A DNA stretch of 64,000 nucleotides from Nyssa sinensis (Eukaryota > Streptophyta > Magnoliopsida > Cornales > Nyssaceae). The stretch covers positions 58,702,688 through 58,766,687 of the forward strand of contig CM018031.1 in assembly GCA_008638375.1 (NCBI GenBank), read 5' to 3'. The notes beneath the pieces are model-generated. The model searched no databases, was not told where the DNA came from, and worked only from the letters and a program-made list of their open reading frames with translations. Below, piece after piece: positions 23,869 to 36,262 of this stretch; positions within the stretch are counted from its first letter, which is position 1; each line of letters starts with the position of its first letter. The position numbers and the translations under genes are program-made.

Positions 23869-24768
23869 TTAAGGCACATATTCGTTCTCCAATAATGGTC
23901 TTGTCCGAGAACCCATTGCCATTGGCGCCCTTGAATTCCCAGCACTTGTCATTTGCAATGAAATGCTCCCTTCTGACGTCTGTTCCATTCTTTGTAGCCT
24001 TTTTCTATATCTACTTCTTTTCACCCACAAAGCTAATAAAACCCATAGGAACACAAAAACAGATCCACCAATCACACAACCAACAATTATCCAGTCACGG
24101 CGAGATGGAGCAGGAGCTGGTGGTATAGCAGTAGACTCGACGACAATGGAGAAATGTCCTTGTTCAGTAGCTGAACACACATTTCCAGCAGATACGTTGT
24201 TGAGCTTAACTGAACCATCTAAACCAAAATTAACACACTTCGGGGACAACCCAGCTGGTGCTTGTGTCATATTCGAAAACTTGATCAAGATGGGCGTTTC
24301 TGATGCTCGTATATCCAATTCAGGTATATTTGTGGCAGATAAATTGGAAGCATTGTAGGCCAAGAGACCCAGAACAGGAGCTAAATAGCTATAGCCAGGT
24401 AAAGGGTAATATGATGAAGACCAGTTGGCCAGGTTGTGGTATACCAAAACAAGCCTTTCCACATACGGCTGCTCTACAATGCCAATTGGGATATCGAACT
24501 CTTTGTAGCTGTTGAAGCCTTTCCTCCTCAAGCTACCGCTTCTCAGTCTCAATGCTGAAACTTCGATTCCGGCTAAGTTGGAGGGGACATGCCCGCCGTA
24601 AGGAATGCCGGTTCGTGGTCGAACAAAAGCCCTGAAAGCATAGTCCTGAAGAAGTGAGTCAAGTGCTTGTGCAGAGAGTTGAGATGATTGAGCTCTGAGC
24701 ATTGGCAACCACAAAATCAAGTGTAGAAAGACACAAGGAAGCATCCAGAGACTGCAAAGAAGCCTCAT
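23869..24768 (-). CDS. DUF1191 family single-pass membrane protein
   Basis: A single-exon gene of 299 residues. The start is the ATG at 24766-24768; a frame open further upstream lacks the secretory N terminus. Residues 1-26 form a hydrophobic signal peptide ending near LRAQSSQ. The extracellular DUF1191 region (about 27-220) contains the family's AFRAFVRPRTGIPYGG, SALRLRSGSLRRKG, PYVERLVLVYHNL and YYPLPGYSYLAPVLGLLAYN blocks and several N-glycosylation sequons. One transmembrane helix (about 225-249, rich in V, F and L) is followed by a basic stop-transfer KRSRYRKR and a 50-residue cytoplasmic tail. Plant DUF1191 proteins have no established biochemical role; location at the plasma membrane or in the secretory path is inferred. 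The length is normal for the family and the gene looks intact. Confidence 0.9.
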   Translation of the reverse strand: MRLLCSLWMLPCVFLHLILWLPMLRAQSSQLSAQALDSLLQDYAFRAFVRPRTGIPYGGHVPSNLAGIEVSALRLRSGSLRRKGFNSYKEFDIPIGIVEQPYVERLVLVYHNLANWSSSYYPLPGYSYLAPVLGLLAYNASNLSATNIPELDIRASETPILIKFSNMTQAPAGLSPKCVNFGLDGSVKLNNVSAGNVCSATEQGHFSIVVESTAIPPAPAPSRRDWIIVGCVIGGSVFVFLWVLLALWVKRSRYRKRLQRMEQTSEGSISLQMTSAGNSRAPMAMGSRTRPLLENEYVP

Positions 24769-25570
24769 ACTGATACTATCGATCCACACAGATCTGAAGA
24801 AGCTTTTGAAAATGACTCCAGTGGTTGTTGAATGCAGACATAAAAGAATTGATTTAAAGGCCAATAAATCTTGGTCTGAGGTGCGTGTTTTTTTTTTACA
24901 TAATTCGTAAATCAAGTGGGTATTTAAAACAGTTATTTCGGGCTATGCAATTTAGATTTAATTATAAAAATGAAAAGAAAGAATAAGTAGGGAGCACCTA
25001 GCCCCAGAGCAGAGTCCATCGGTGGTAGGATGGAGAATTCAAATCAGTTTCAGCTAATTTAAAATATATGGCATGCAAATTTACTATTTGACTTTTTTGT
25101 TTTCCATCGTAAATTTACTCTCCCAGTACCGTCCGCCCGTGCCAGCACATGTATATATATATATATATATATGAGAGTACATATTTGAGTGAATTGACAT
25201 TACTTATTTAATATGATGTTCAGTCACATCATTTCAACATTATTTTTTGGAGGAAAAGTGCTAAACAATGTAGCATACAAAATTATTGTATGTAATCCGA
25301 CATGCTTACATATTTAAGAGGCCATTTGTTTCGATGGTTGGCTGACAGTTTTTACGGTTTATTACTTCCAACTACATTGAATGGAGAAAGTGTTTTTTGG
25401 GGGATAAAAAATTCAAATCATGTTTGATGCTCTATCAACCTTCATAATGTATTTAATAAATTAAGCTGATGTTCTCAACAACCACAGTTTGAACTTTTTA
25501 GTCTTTTTAATTTTATATTTCGTCTTTTTCAATTATACTATTCTTTGTATGATGAATGGCAAGGAGTTGT

Positions 25571-25683
25571 AGGGAAATTGGACTATATATATACATACAT
25601 ATATATATATAGTGTCTTTCATGTGACACTAAACCAACCCTATATATATATATATATAGTGTCTTTCATGTGACACTAAACCA

Positions 25684-25732
<49 letters not shown>
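25571..25732. repeat. TA-rich tandem repeat with palindromic core
   Basis: A 47-bp unit containing AGTGTCTTTCATGTGACACT, a short hairpin, occurs at 25611 and 25658, each followed by a (TA)n stretch. The second TA run (25688-25731) is over 40 bp long and is followed by AGTGTCACATG, a third partial copy of the hairpin arm. Confidence 0.8.
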
Positions 25733-25734
<2 letters not shown>

Positions 25735-26615
25735 TCACATGCCCATTCAAATGATTAGTTTGGTTAAGAGTTTTGTTTGAGATCAATTTGTTATATTAAC
25801 AGTCCAACTTAATTATATTTTAAAACTTTAAATTTTTTTTATTTTTTCAATTAAAAGTAGAGTTCCTAATCGGAAAATGGTATGTTTTTTAAATATGTAT
25901 TTTAATTTTTTTTAATCTAAAATGATACGACACAGTAATATTGAATATGCCACAATTTTACTATTTTCTGAATTATAAATAGAAAAATAATTATTTTAAA
26001 TATAAAACAACAAGCTTAAGTGCTAATAAGTTATTGCAATACAAAGTACTCATAAATTTGTAATAAGTTCCGTGTGATTGTATCAAATAGTTTGCTAAAT
26101 CAACTTAACTATTATCATTAAACCAACTAATCATTTCATACCAAAAAAATGAAGTCGTAGGGCGATGTTAATAAGAACTTGCTTGAAAAAAAAGATTTAA
26201 TTAAATGTGATATTTGTAATTTGTCAAAATACAATAAAAGAAATCGATATAATTTTAAAATTTTTAAAAAATTAGTATAATTATTAAAAAATTTACTAGT
26301 AAAAATGATCTAATTTAACTGTACTATATATTATTTGAAATAAGATTTTTTGGTGAATTTTTTTAAATTTTTTATATTTCATCTTTTTCAATTATACAGT
26401 TATGCTATTGTTGTATAGTCTATTTTATCCTTAAATCTTTTCTATTATTTGTCAATGTATCCCAATTTTGTTTTACCAATTAATCCTTTACTCTTTTCTA
26501 AAAATTCTACTTATTTTTAACCTATATAATTAAAAATTATTATATATATATATATATTATAATTATATACTTTGTTAAAATCAATTTACCAATTGACACA
26601 CAGCCCTGCAGTGTT

Positions 26616-26635
26616 TACATACATACATACATACA

Positions 26636-26676
<41 letters not shown>
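26616..26676. repeat. (CATA)n-(TA)n microsatellite
   Basis: About five CATA units run directly into about 18 TA units. This is a compound microsatellite in AT-rich DNA. Confidence 0.9.
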
Positions 26677-26678
<2 letters not shown>

Positions 26679-27499
26679 AAATGACTGTATTCTTCTTGTG
26701 TAAATGAACAAAGAGTACACTAGCACAATGAGGATTTTATTGCATAATTTTCCTCCACAACGTGTTCTTTTATTTCTTACAAGAACGTGGTTTCATTCTC
26801 TGGAGAGAGAAAAAAACGTCTAAAAGACCCCACGCACACCCAACAAAACGGGCATGAGCAAAAGAAACATGCTCCTCCCTTCTTCCTGGTCTCCAACTTC
26901 CAGAACATAAAGCTGCAGCACTTCAACTCAGGTCACAACACTTCAATCTATTAAACAAAATGAATAGATTCACTTGTACAACAGTTTTGATAAAAATCCC
27001 TAAACAATGTCCAAAGGAATTGTTTATGACCAAAAAGATAAACCCCAAACCCAAATTCATGCAAATCGATACTTCAATGCTGGCCACTGAATCGAAACCA
27101 TTTCAAACAATAAATTTGAAACCTCATTTTCTTCAGAACAGATCTAGGATCTACGCTGATCGATGATTATGGTATCATAGTTACACCACTAGCGTGACAC
27201 AAGTTCAGAGACTTAGCATAACAATCCGGAAGGCTTGAGTTTATACAATCAATATACAAAATAATTATATATTGGCCAAGCAACAGGAGAAAATGGCAAC
27301 AAATAACAAATTGATGGAAAAAAGAAAATAATATATTGATACAAAAATTGAACCTTTGTTGAGAGGAGAGGAGAGGAGAGGAGAGGGTGGAGTCCTTCAC
27401 GTAGGAGGTGCCTTTCTAAATCTTCTTTTGTTGAAATGTAGAGAATGGAGCTTAGTGGGGTAGCACTCCGAGTCTCTAACAGATCTCCATGAGCTTTGA

Positions 27500-30400
27500 T
27501 TATGCTATAGAAAGAGGAGAGACGTCCTGGATCACTCGTGGACTTCTGGTGTGGGGATTCCCAGGAGGTGAGGAGGAGGACAGGGGTGAAGCTGGTGTCA
27601 TGCTGGTGGAATGTGCATTGGTCATACTAGGTACCTTGATGGGGTAAACTTCAGTGACCTCTTCACTGCCCTCATCCAAGTATACGACATCCTGCATGGT
27701 GAGCTGGTGGTATTCAACAATCTCCCTAAGGAAGCGGTTCTCCCGTGCAAGTACTGAGTTCTCCTGTGCCAATCGAGCTTTCTCTGCCAGAAGTGTCTCA
27801 AGTTGAAGTCTCACCTGATACGCAATCATTGGTATCAGAATTATTAATTATATAAAGGTTGATTTGCCTCAATCCAGACTTTCCATTCACTTTTTAATCC
27901 CCCCTCCCTCGAAGCAACAAAATGTTGTCTAGAACAGAGAAATAAAGAAAATTTTGTAGAGTGTCTTGAGGTAAAAGGAAAAAAGTACTAAGAGATATGA
28001 AAATAGAAAGGGCTCATACGATCAAATAGTATTCCCATTTAAGTTTGAAAGCGATTAGGAGATGATGTCGTGTACTGGTTAACAAAATTGTTAGTAAAGT
28101 CGATTCAACTAAGACAACACCTAATGAATGGCAAAAAAGTATTTTGGTACCTAAATATAAAAATAAAAGGGATATTCAAGGTTGTATAAAGTATTGTGGT
28201 ATTAAATTAATGAGTCATAGTATAAAACTTTGGAAAAATGATTGAGCAATGACTAAAACTCGAGACTCACAGTTTCCGAAAATAAATTTGTATTTATGCC
28301 AAAAAGGTTTACAATAGAAGTTATCCACTGTTCACATGATTTTTATATATTTGGAGAAAGGTAATGTTCATAGAAACATGATATGGGGGCTGTGGAAAAG
28401 AAGGAAGTCACAAGTAAGTAGTACATTGATATGATAAGTGACATATATAATGGAAATAAGACTAAAGTTCGAACACAAGTAGGAAAAACATGTAAATTCC
28501 CAATAACTATGGGCTTGCATCAGGGGTTAACATTAAGTTCCTACTGTTTTACCTTAATTATGGATGAATTGATTAGACACTTTCAAGATGAAGTTTCACA
28601 GTGAATAAATACTAAATTAGAAATTTGGCCAAGAACTCTAGAAGTTATAGGGTTTAAGATAAGTATAACTAAAACTAAATATATGGAATGTAATTTTAGT
28701 AAAATTAGGTGTAGAAATGAAAATGTAGTAAAGACTAAAGGTCAAGAGATACCAAAAAGTGTGCAGTTTTGTTATCTTGGGTCAATTATTCATAAGAAGA
28801 GAGAGATTGGAGATGAAGTGTCTTATAAAATTAAATGACATGGTTAAGTAGAAAAGTGCCTTAGGGCGTATTGTGTTCGACGAATACCTATAAAGTTAAA
28901 GATAAGTTTTATTAGTTATTAGACAATGCATGCTCCATGAAACATAATATTGGGTTGTTAAGAAACAATATATTCATAAATAAGTATAGCTGAAATGATG
29001 ATGTTGTGATGAATGTGTGGAAGGGTAAGAAATTAAAAATTAGAAATGAAAATTTTCGTGAGATGATTTACTAGCCCCTATTGAAGATAAAATGAGAGAA
29101 AATTGCTTGAAATGATTCGGTCATTTACAACGATGACCTACAATTGCTTCAAGAAGAAAGAGTGACATGATACACATTGAGGGTAAGGTTGAAGGAAGCG
29201 GAAGAACACAATTAACATTGATTGAAACAACTTGTGAGTTAACTGAATCTCTGACCTTAGAATGAGTAAAATAGTGAAACATAAGCATATAATCAAAACT
29301 CCAAATAATTTGAATATAAGTTTAGTTGAGTTGAGAGGAGTTGATTTTTTATATCAAATATCATTATTGATTATTTATTAATGTGTTGCAGAGAATATCA
29401 ATTCTGAATTCAACCAATATAAGTGAAATATGCAAATTTGATTTCTTCTTTGTTATTTGTTAGTGGAGTTCCAATGAAAACCAAACTAATTGATTGAAAG
29501 GAATGCCAGAATTTTATACTTCTAAGATCAATAAAATAGGGTTTTGTCATTATAGAACATGAGATTCAATAGGAGCAATGATAAATAGGTATGAATAGGG
29601 CAAGAAAAGGGGAAACAAAAAGAAATAGTAGAGAAAAGTTATACAAAGCTATAGACAACTCACCACTCTCTCCCTTATTTTTTTGGTATTTCCTTAATTG
29701 AATTTTATTAAGTTACAAAATTTAGTAACTTTAGACAACAGAATTATTTGCATGCTTATACTCTTGAATATGCAAATATATGTTAATATATAGAACATTG
29801 TAAAAACTTCGCTCTCTGTGTGTGTGTAGAACATTGTAAAAAATCGAAAGGAAAGAAATGTATTACTCTAACAACAAAGGCTCCATTTACTTCGCAAAGT
29901 TTGTAATGGAAACAAAAAAAAAGGAAAAAGAAAAGTGATGTTCATATTTTCTTTTCATCTTAAGTAAAATTAAAAATAGAAATCTTTTAAAAAATAATTG
30001 AGAATTAGAAAAAAAAAAAAAGAAAGAAAGAAGTGAAGCACATAAAACCATAAATTTCTCCCCCACTTTTCCTCCTATTTTGCTCTTTCTTCCTATTTTT
30101 CATGGTAACCAAACAATGAAAAATATTTTCCTTTATATTATCCTTTCTTTTTCATCAGTAAATCCATGAATCAAAAGCAACCTAAAGAAATTAACAGAAA
30201 AAGAAAAATTAAAAAGAGAGTGCATACCAGATCATCATCTTCCAAGTTGCCACCTTTGTCACGACTCTCCCTACGGATTCTGTTTTCTTCTTCCAGCTGA
30301 GCACAACGCTCCTTTCCAAAAGCCAGGTCTGCTTTGACTGTCTTCAGCTCCCGAAGAAGCATCTTTGCCTTGGCCGCCATTGCCATTGCTACCTGCAATG

Positions 30401-33400
30401 CGGACCAGAAAGTATATAATGTATCTCACTGATATAAGAGCAAATTTGAAAGCCAAATAGTAGAACTGCATCTGATACTTCAAGAAGTAAATTAAAATGG
30501 TTCCTGACCATTCCCCTTCTCCCTTTCTTCTAGGTTCCTGCTCTCATTTTTGTGCCACAATCCTATTGTTTGGAGAGAACCTTCCAGAAAAATAAAGGAA
30601 TACATGTTTTCAAGAATATGCTACTCAGATGCCTATCTTAATCACAATTTAAGTACTTTGATATAATCTCAAAAAATTGCCTTAATACTAAGAACAAGAA
30701 AAACATGAGCAAAAACTTTAGGAACCATTCTATATTTATTTTGGAACTATTGTGATCATTAACACGAAGAAAAAATATATTTTTATTTGGAATTTTACCC
30801 TTTGGGTTTGAAAGGTGAGAAACATGTCATATAGATACATCAATTCAATTTTCATATGGAAAATGCTACACTTAAATTTTCTACAAAATGATTAATTGTC
30901 AATTTTTTCCCGCCAATGCACTAGTCCATTACTAGAAAATCAATAAATAATAACATATTGTATTTCAAAAGACTTGAAAACATAACCACTTGGGCCATTG
31001 AGATTTCGGTCATCATTAACTCATTAAGTTGTAAGAAAAATTATATATATATATATATGTATTTTTTTTTTTTGGGTTTGTATAACGTTATTATTTTCAA
31101 GATAATATATATATGATTGGCCAAAATCTTCAATGACCGAATAACATCTCATGTCACTCTTTGTTGACATCTAGTGTCACATAACACCATTTGATTTATA
31201 TTGTACCAACAATTAATTAATGACATGGGAATTAAACAAATCAAGGTTATTAATGCTCTACACAAAAACAATGTAGTGGGTCACTTCTAATATTGAAATG
31301 AAATTACACAGGAGAAGGGTAAAGGTGCAATGGGGGGCCATTTCTTAGTGCAATGGCAAAATGCTAAGGCTGTCAAGTGTGATTGTGCGGGTTTTGAGTC
31401 TGAGAATAGCTACTTTGTGCAAAAAAAAATTATACCAAATATCAGGTCTCCCTTCCCAACACCTAGCATAAGCGAGACCAACACTTGATAATGCCCTTAG
31501 AAGGGCTACCCACACATGCAAGACACTTTTAGTATTTAAACCAGTGATACACAGTTGCCACCTTACATCGCGAGATGCCTTCAGTTGGGTTTCTAGATCA
31601 GTCTGCATCTGGGGTTGCACATGGTTCTGCATCTGGGGTTGTTGCCAGTGTACCGGAAACATTTGAAGCCTTATTCTGCACCTCAGAACTCTTTTTCCTC
31701 ATTTGCAGCTTGCGAGTTTCTTGAATGATGTCAGCAGTCCGGTTCTCCACAATTGTAAGTCCCCCCTGCAAAAAAAAAGAAAAAGAAAAAAGAAGGCATC
31801 ATCATCTCCACAACTATTGATTATGATCAGCTTTAAAAAAAAAAAAAAACAATTACTCATTGGTTTCCATAGAGATAAAATAAGTGATAAGTGTGTGTAT
31901 AGTGGGATCAGTAGATATACATGTGTGTTTGTGTCTGCATGCACAAGGCGAAACTATGGTTGTGTCAATAGTGGCTGGGGCAGTGCCAATGGAGATTGAG
32001 GTTTCCTGGAGGTGCAGAGATGGAGGATTGATAATGACTGTGATGGTGGTACCATGGTGTTGGAAACAGTGGTGGTGGCAGCCTGGCAAGAACAGAATGT
32101 GGCAGGGGTGGCAATGGCCCCAATGTTAGTGTGGTCATTGAGGTGATTGCAGCAACAGCGGTTGTGGTGGTGGTGGTGGTGACGGAGGAATGCTGATAAT
32201 AGCAATATGATGGTAGTGGTGGCAGAAATTGCTGACAATACTAGTGCCAGCCAGAAGGTGGTGATGGTTATCTTATTCATTTTTCTCTAATTCCCCTTGC
32301 TTCAATTCCAGTAAGTGGGATTTTTGAATAACACCTCATCCTTTGAGATTGGTGTATCTTCATTTTATAATTAGTATTCAATATTGGATTTAAATGGGAA
32401 ATTCCAATTCCACTCTGAGGAATTTACAATCAAAATAAATGATATGAATTTACAATACCCAAATTCCTTGAACCAAGCACCCTCACAAATTTTTAAAAGA
32501 AACTTCATAATGAAGCTTACCTCAAGGGCACTACCAATTGTGCCACCAATATAATTAAGAGAAGATGAAATTGTTTCTAGTCCTTTCTGTAATGCATGAC
32601 CATCTGTCTTTCGCTGGCTCTCATGTGAATGATGCAGGTTATGGCACTGTAAACAGGTAACCCGCAGATAAGAAGAATCAGATCCTAAGGCCCAGTAGCT
32701 AGAAAAGTATTTGAACATAAAATGACAACACCATGGACTGGAATCAAGTATTTAGAAATTAGCATTCAACAAAATTTGATGAGGGACAGTTTGTTACTCA
32801 ATTTACAACATTCTTTTTTTGGAGAAGTAAACTCAATATAACAAAATTGAATACCTAAAAAGGTTTTCACAATCAAAAAGATAATTCTTACCAAAAAGGA
32901 ATTCTCGTGATAGTTTAGAATATCCTACATAGTCATTATTAGATGCAATCCTGAAACTTGATTCTCACCTGAACCTTTGTTGTATCAGACATCTGCTGTC
33001 TTGTTCTTCCAGGTGTTTCAAATTGTTGGGCTGCAGTGTCATTGTCAAGAATAGTTTTAGCTTTCCTTGCCAGAACTCCCCAAAATCCATGTTTAGAATC
33101 ACTCAAACTTTTCATCGATGTATACTCATATGTGGTCGAATCCTATATTCAGAACCACCATGTTTATCAGCAGGGGAAAATATACTTTCAATTCCAATTA
33201 CCAAAATTCTACATAAAGTGAAATTAATTGTTAAAATTTATTAAGCAATGAAACAAAATAATAAACAGCCATTCCTTATTCAAAAAGGGGCAGGCAATAT
33301 CATAACTGAAGGTTAACGAGTTCAACCATGCAAAGTGCCAGAGAAGATCTGATGAAGGAAAAGAGGGAAGGGAAAAATCAGGTCAGGTCCCACTTCTTAT

Positions 33401-36262
33401 TCTTCCCAGTCTGTTCAATGAAATAGTTCATCTACGTATTCCCTAACCCAAACTTTGGGCACTCTAAAATTTAATGGTTTGTTTCTTGCAAACCTTAAAT
33501 GTCCACTTGGTTACAAATGTCATATGACTCATTTATTCAATCTTTTTTTCCCTCCAAAATCATTTAGTCGACTGCCATGCCATGGACTGTGACACTAAAA
33601 AGGGTAAACATCTATTGCCTCCAGAAAAAGAAAAGGTTGGTCAGTCTCCAGGCATCTGAATAAAGTGGCTGAAGAATATCAAGCAGGCAAAGTATCTCTT
33701 CATTGCTATTCACTTCATCCCTTTGATTGTTACTCCTTTCTATAGCAGAACCCGGTCATGTCAAGGGACGACATTGTTCTACTTGTGGTAAGAACTCCTG
33801 GTTTTGGAGGTTGTTGAGGGCTGATCCAATAAAAAGGTGAGTAGTTTGGCAATTATTTGGTTGATACGGAAGGAGAGAAATATAAGGATGTCCAGAAATA
33901 AATTTTGTTCCTGTGAACAATGTTTCGTCACAAGAAGAATCTTGGCATTCACATGGACTTCAATGATGGAAGATTTGAAGAGCCAGCAATTGGATGTCAA
34001 ATATGATTAGATTTTGTATTCCAGTGTGCCGCTCATAGAAGAATGTTTGAAAACATATTTTGTTCCTCTGAAGAAAGAAGCTTGCCATACATATTGACTT
34101 CAATGATGTAAGATTTAAAAGGCTAGTTGGTGTTAGATGTAATTAGAATTTGGATTCCAATGTACTGCTCTGCCCCCCACTAAGATTTTCCTATCAAAGA
34201 ATTGAATAGATCTTCCAAGTGGTAGGTTAAAATTGAACATTGATGGATGTTCTTTGGGGAACCTGAGCAAATGAGGATCACTGATCTTTACACTTTAAAG
34301 AGACCTCGAGTGGGGTATCTCTCCCATAATGTTAGATAAGTTCCTATATAGCAAAGACACTAGCTCTTCTAAAAGGCATGAAAGAGGTTCACACTCATTT
34401 TATCATTATAAATATAAGAAAGCCTGCTAACATCATTGAATGGGTATCATGTGAAACTAGGGATGCATCATGAGTTATCTTTTGAACAATATCCTTGTTC
34501 TACACCTATATTAAAAAAAGAAAAAAGAAGAGAAAAGAAAATCATTGTTCTGGACCAACACATAGAGGCCTCTTCATTGTAGGAAATTCAAAGTAGTTAA
34601 TAAATAATTTTTCGCAAAAAGAAAGAAAAACACTAAGGTTGGAGTCATTTATGCAGACTTTCTATGCCACCATAATTCCCCCTCCAACTCAGTTACATGT
34701 TTCTTCTATCTCTACTTGTATTTGTATATAACTTCTCTGCATATATGCCCTTCTTTTGTTTGTTTGGAGTCTACCTCTCCATGTTCTAACTCTTGATTAG
34801 TCCATTTTGAACAAAAAGGATTCCCCGAAGACTAATTCCTTGATTCTTCCAAGGTTTTGGATGTTTATATGAGATTCAAAGCTTTCAAAACCCTCAATAT
34901 AATAAAAATCTTATACAAGAATATAATACATTACACTAATTCAAAACACTTAAAACCTCCAAAGCTCAATCAAATTTGTTTAATGTAGACCAAAGTTTTG
35001 CAAAGATTCCAGGTTCTCAAAGCCTCTATCTCAGCGTAAATCATAAAATTATATCTACAGAGACTGATTTATGCCTGATTAAAGCAAGGTTTGGACTTTG
35101 GAGAAGTTTTCAAAATCCCCCATAAGAACATGCTGGTTATATTACCGAGAACAACATAAATTTAGCCATCCTGGTGGAAACTAATTGAAATCACTCTAGC
35201 CCCTTCCCTAGAACTTTGCATGGCCTCCTTGCATTGCAACTTAATTTCCATAGATAAACAATCTAAAACCATATCTTAATAGGCAGACAAACAAGAATTT
35301 TACCAACGTAATATATCATTTTGTTTCTTTCAACTTCAAATGCTTAGGATCACTCAGATCTATATCCATGTTCCACAACCAGCTCCATCTCAGTAAAGGG
35401 AAAGGAACACTGGCTGACAGCCATCCATTGGTTAGCACAAAGACCAGCATTCATATCTGCTGACTTCCGATTTATCATTTGATGTTCTGATTCTACCTTC
35501 TCCATAAAACCCCGAGTTCAACCCTGAAACAAACTCAGTAAAAGATCACCTTTCTCTTCTTAAAACTTGCACCTCCCTCGTTCGAATAAAATAGACCAAC
35601 TCCACTCAAACTAAGAAATGCTCTACATCAAACAATTCCTGGCAATGTGAAAGGAAGTCGGCTAGGTGATTTACTTACAAACATGAAGCAACAAAGGACA
35701 ACTGATGTGGCAGTGGATAGTGATACAGTACGCGTTACACGAATGTTGCAATCAGAGACCACAAATTAGTTTATCAACCAACTTATTAAAGGTCAGAATT
35801 TTTGTAATAACAAGCAAATCCGAAAAACCACTGGGAAACCATGGATGAAGAAAAGAAAATATTTTTCTTACCGCTTCCACTGTCGAATTTAGTATACAAC
35901 GCGATTATAATTCTAGGCGCAACCCCATATAACATTAATATAATGTGTAAATCAAATATTTAAAGCAGAAAAGAAGTGAAGGAAAATGAATGTTGAACAG
36001 AGAACTGAACCTTTGGAACAGATGGGGAAGGAGATCTTGGAATGTTGGGGTCTGGCGAGGAAGAGACAGCGGAATGCCTGTAAGCAGAGGAAAGAGAGGA
36101 GTCGCGATAGGCGGATGATGCTCTGATGGCCTTGGCGACCAGCGAAGAGGCGGAAGACGATGAGGAGCTATCATCGGGCGGAGGAGAAGGAAAGTACGGG
36201 CTCCCGATTTCTTCATCAAACGCCGAAGCCCTCGGCACTTGTTGTCTTCTTCTATACGCCAT
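27500..36262 (-). CDS. Plant coiled-coil protein, six exons, frame anomaly in exon 4
   Basis: Exons (minus strand): 36262-36011, 33142-32969, 32646-32521, 31765-31567, 30392-30228, 27814-27500. All borders are GT-AG, and all phases are 0 except inside exon 4. The product is about 409 residues. The N terminus (MAYRRRQ) is Ser/Pro-rich with [15 protein letters not shown]. Exon 2 has [16 protein letters not shown] and [12 protein letters not shown]. Exon 3 has [18 protein letters not shown]. Exons 5-6 form a leucine-rich coiled coil ([38 protein letters not shown]), followed by EVTEVYPI and a Ser/Pro tail. I recognise it as a conserved plant coiled-coil family without a firm name or function. 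Exon 4 begins in the frame of [17 protein letters not shown] but ends in the frame of [10 protein letters not shown]. One surplus base near 31655-31665 would truncate the product unless it is a sequence error or is bypassed by splicing. There is no basic region, so it is not a bZIP. Confidence 0.8.
28010..29345 (+). mobile_element. Degenerate LINE reverse transcriptase fragment
   Basis: Inside intron 5 of the coiled-coil gene, on the opposite strand. Reading across stops and frameshifts, it gives the ordered motifs of a plant non-LTR reverse transcriptase. These are [20 protein letters not shown] with IKLWK (about 28155-28235), GLHQG (catalytic-domain block 28510-28525) with [21 protein letters not shown] (28685-28725), [12 protein letters not shown] (28765-28800), and near the 3' end EMMMLWMCG and MRENCLKWFGHLQRR (29090-29130). 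Endonuclease, 5' end and poly(A) tail are not seen. It is long dead and 5'-truncated. Confidence 0.75.
31335..31505 (+). repeat. tRNA-derived SINE (Au-like) in an intron
   Basis: In intron 4 of the coiled-coil gene. TAGTGCAATGG (about 31347) fits an A box and GGTTTTGAGTCTG (about 31388) is a decayed B box. CTAAGGCTGTC, GAATAGCTACTTTGTGCAAA and the later GGTCTCCCTTCCC and CATAAGCGAGACC are characteristic segments of a widespread plant SINE type. Target-site duplications are not clear. The identification is from remembered consensus features. Confidence 0.55.
31920..32270. repeat. GTG-rich cryptic simple sequence
   Basis: A degenerate trinucleotide-type stretch, GTG/GGT-rich on the plus strand with a (GGT)n core near 32165-32182, located in intron 3 of the coiled-coil gene. 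Long open frames on both strands here are by-products of the composition. A similar CAC-rich stretch occurs at 59930-60240. Confidence 0.7.
33902..34190. repeat. Diverged tandem duplication, about 155 bp
   Basis: Two adjacent related units start ATTTTGTTCC at 33902 and 34057 and share GACTTCAATGATG and a TTCCA-TGT-C-GCTC block, with moderate divergence. They lie in the long first intron (33143-36010) of the coiled-coil gene, which otherwise shows no feature. Confidence 0.65.

Larger units (their letters stand above)
24769..27499. other. AT-rich intergenic region
   Basis: No gene is seen. The region holds (TA)n tracts, a 47-bp tandem repeat at 25611-25690, a (CATA)n-(TA)n compound microsatellite at 26616-26676, and long A/T homopolymers. 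The sequence CAAATGATTAGTTTGGTTAA (about 25748) has a diverged inverted counterpart near 26118, possibly the edges of a decayed MITE. The stretch 26900-27499 probably includes the 3' UTR of the coiled-coil gene, with a GAGAGGAGAGG run at 27361-27386. Confidence 0.6.

Noticed and set aside
27500..30392. bZIP transcription factor for the leucine-rich coiled coil
   Set aside because: There is no basic DNA-binding region before the leucine repeat, and the exons before it encode an unrelated Ser-rich plant protein.
31853..32280. Several open frames rich in His, Thr and Val
   Set aside because: They arise from the GTG/CAC trinucleotide-like composition on both strands and show no domain.
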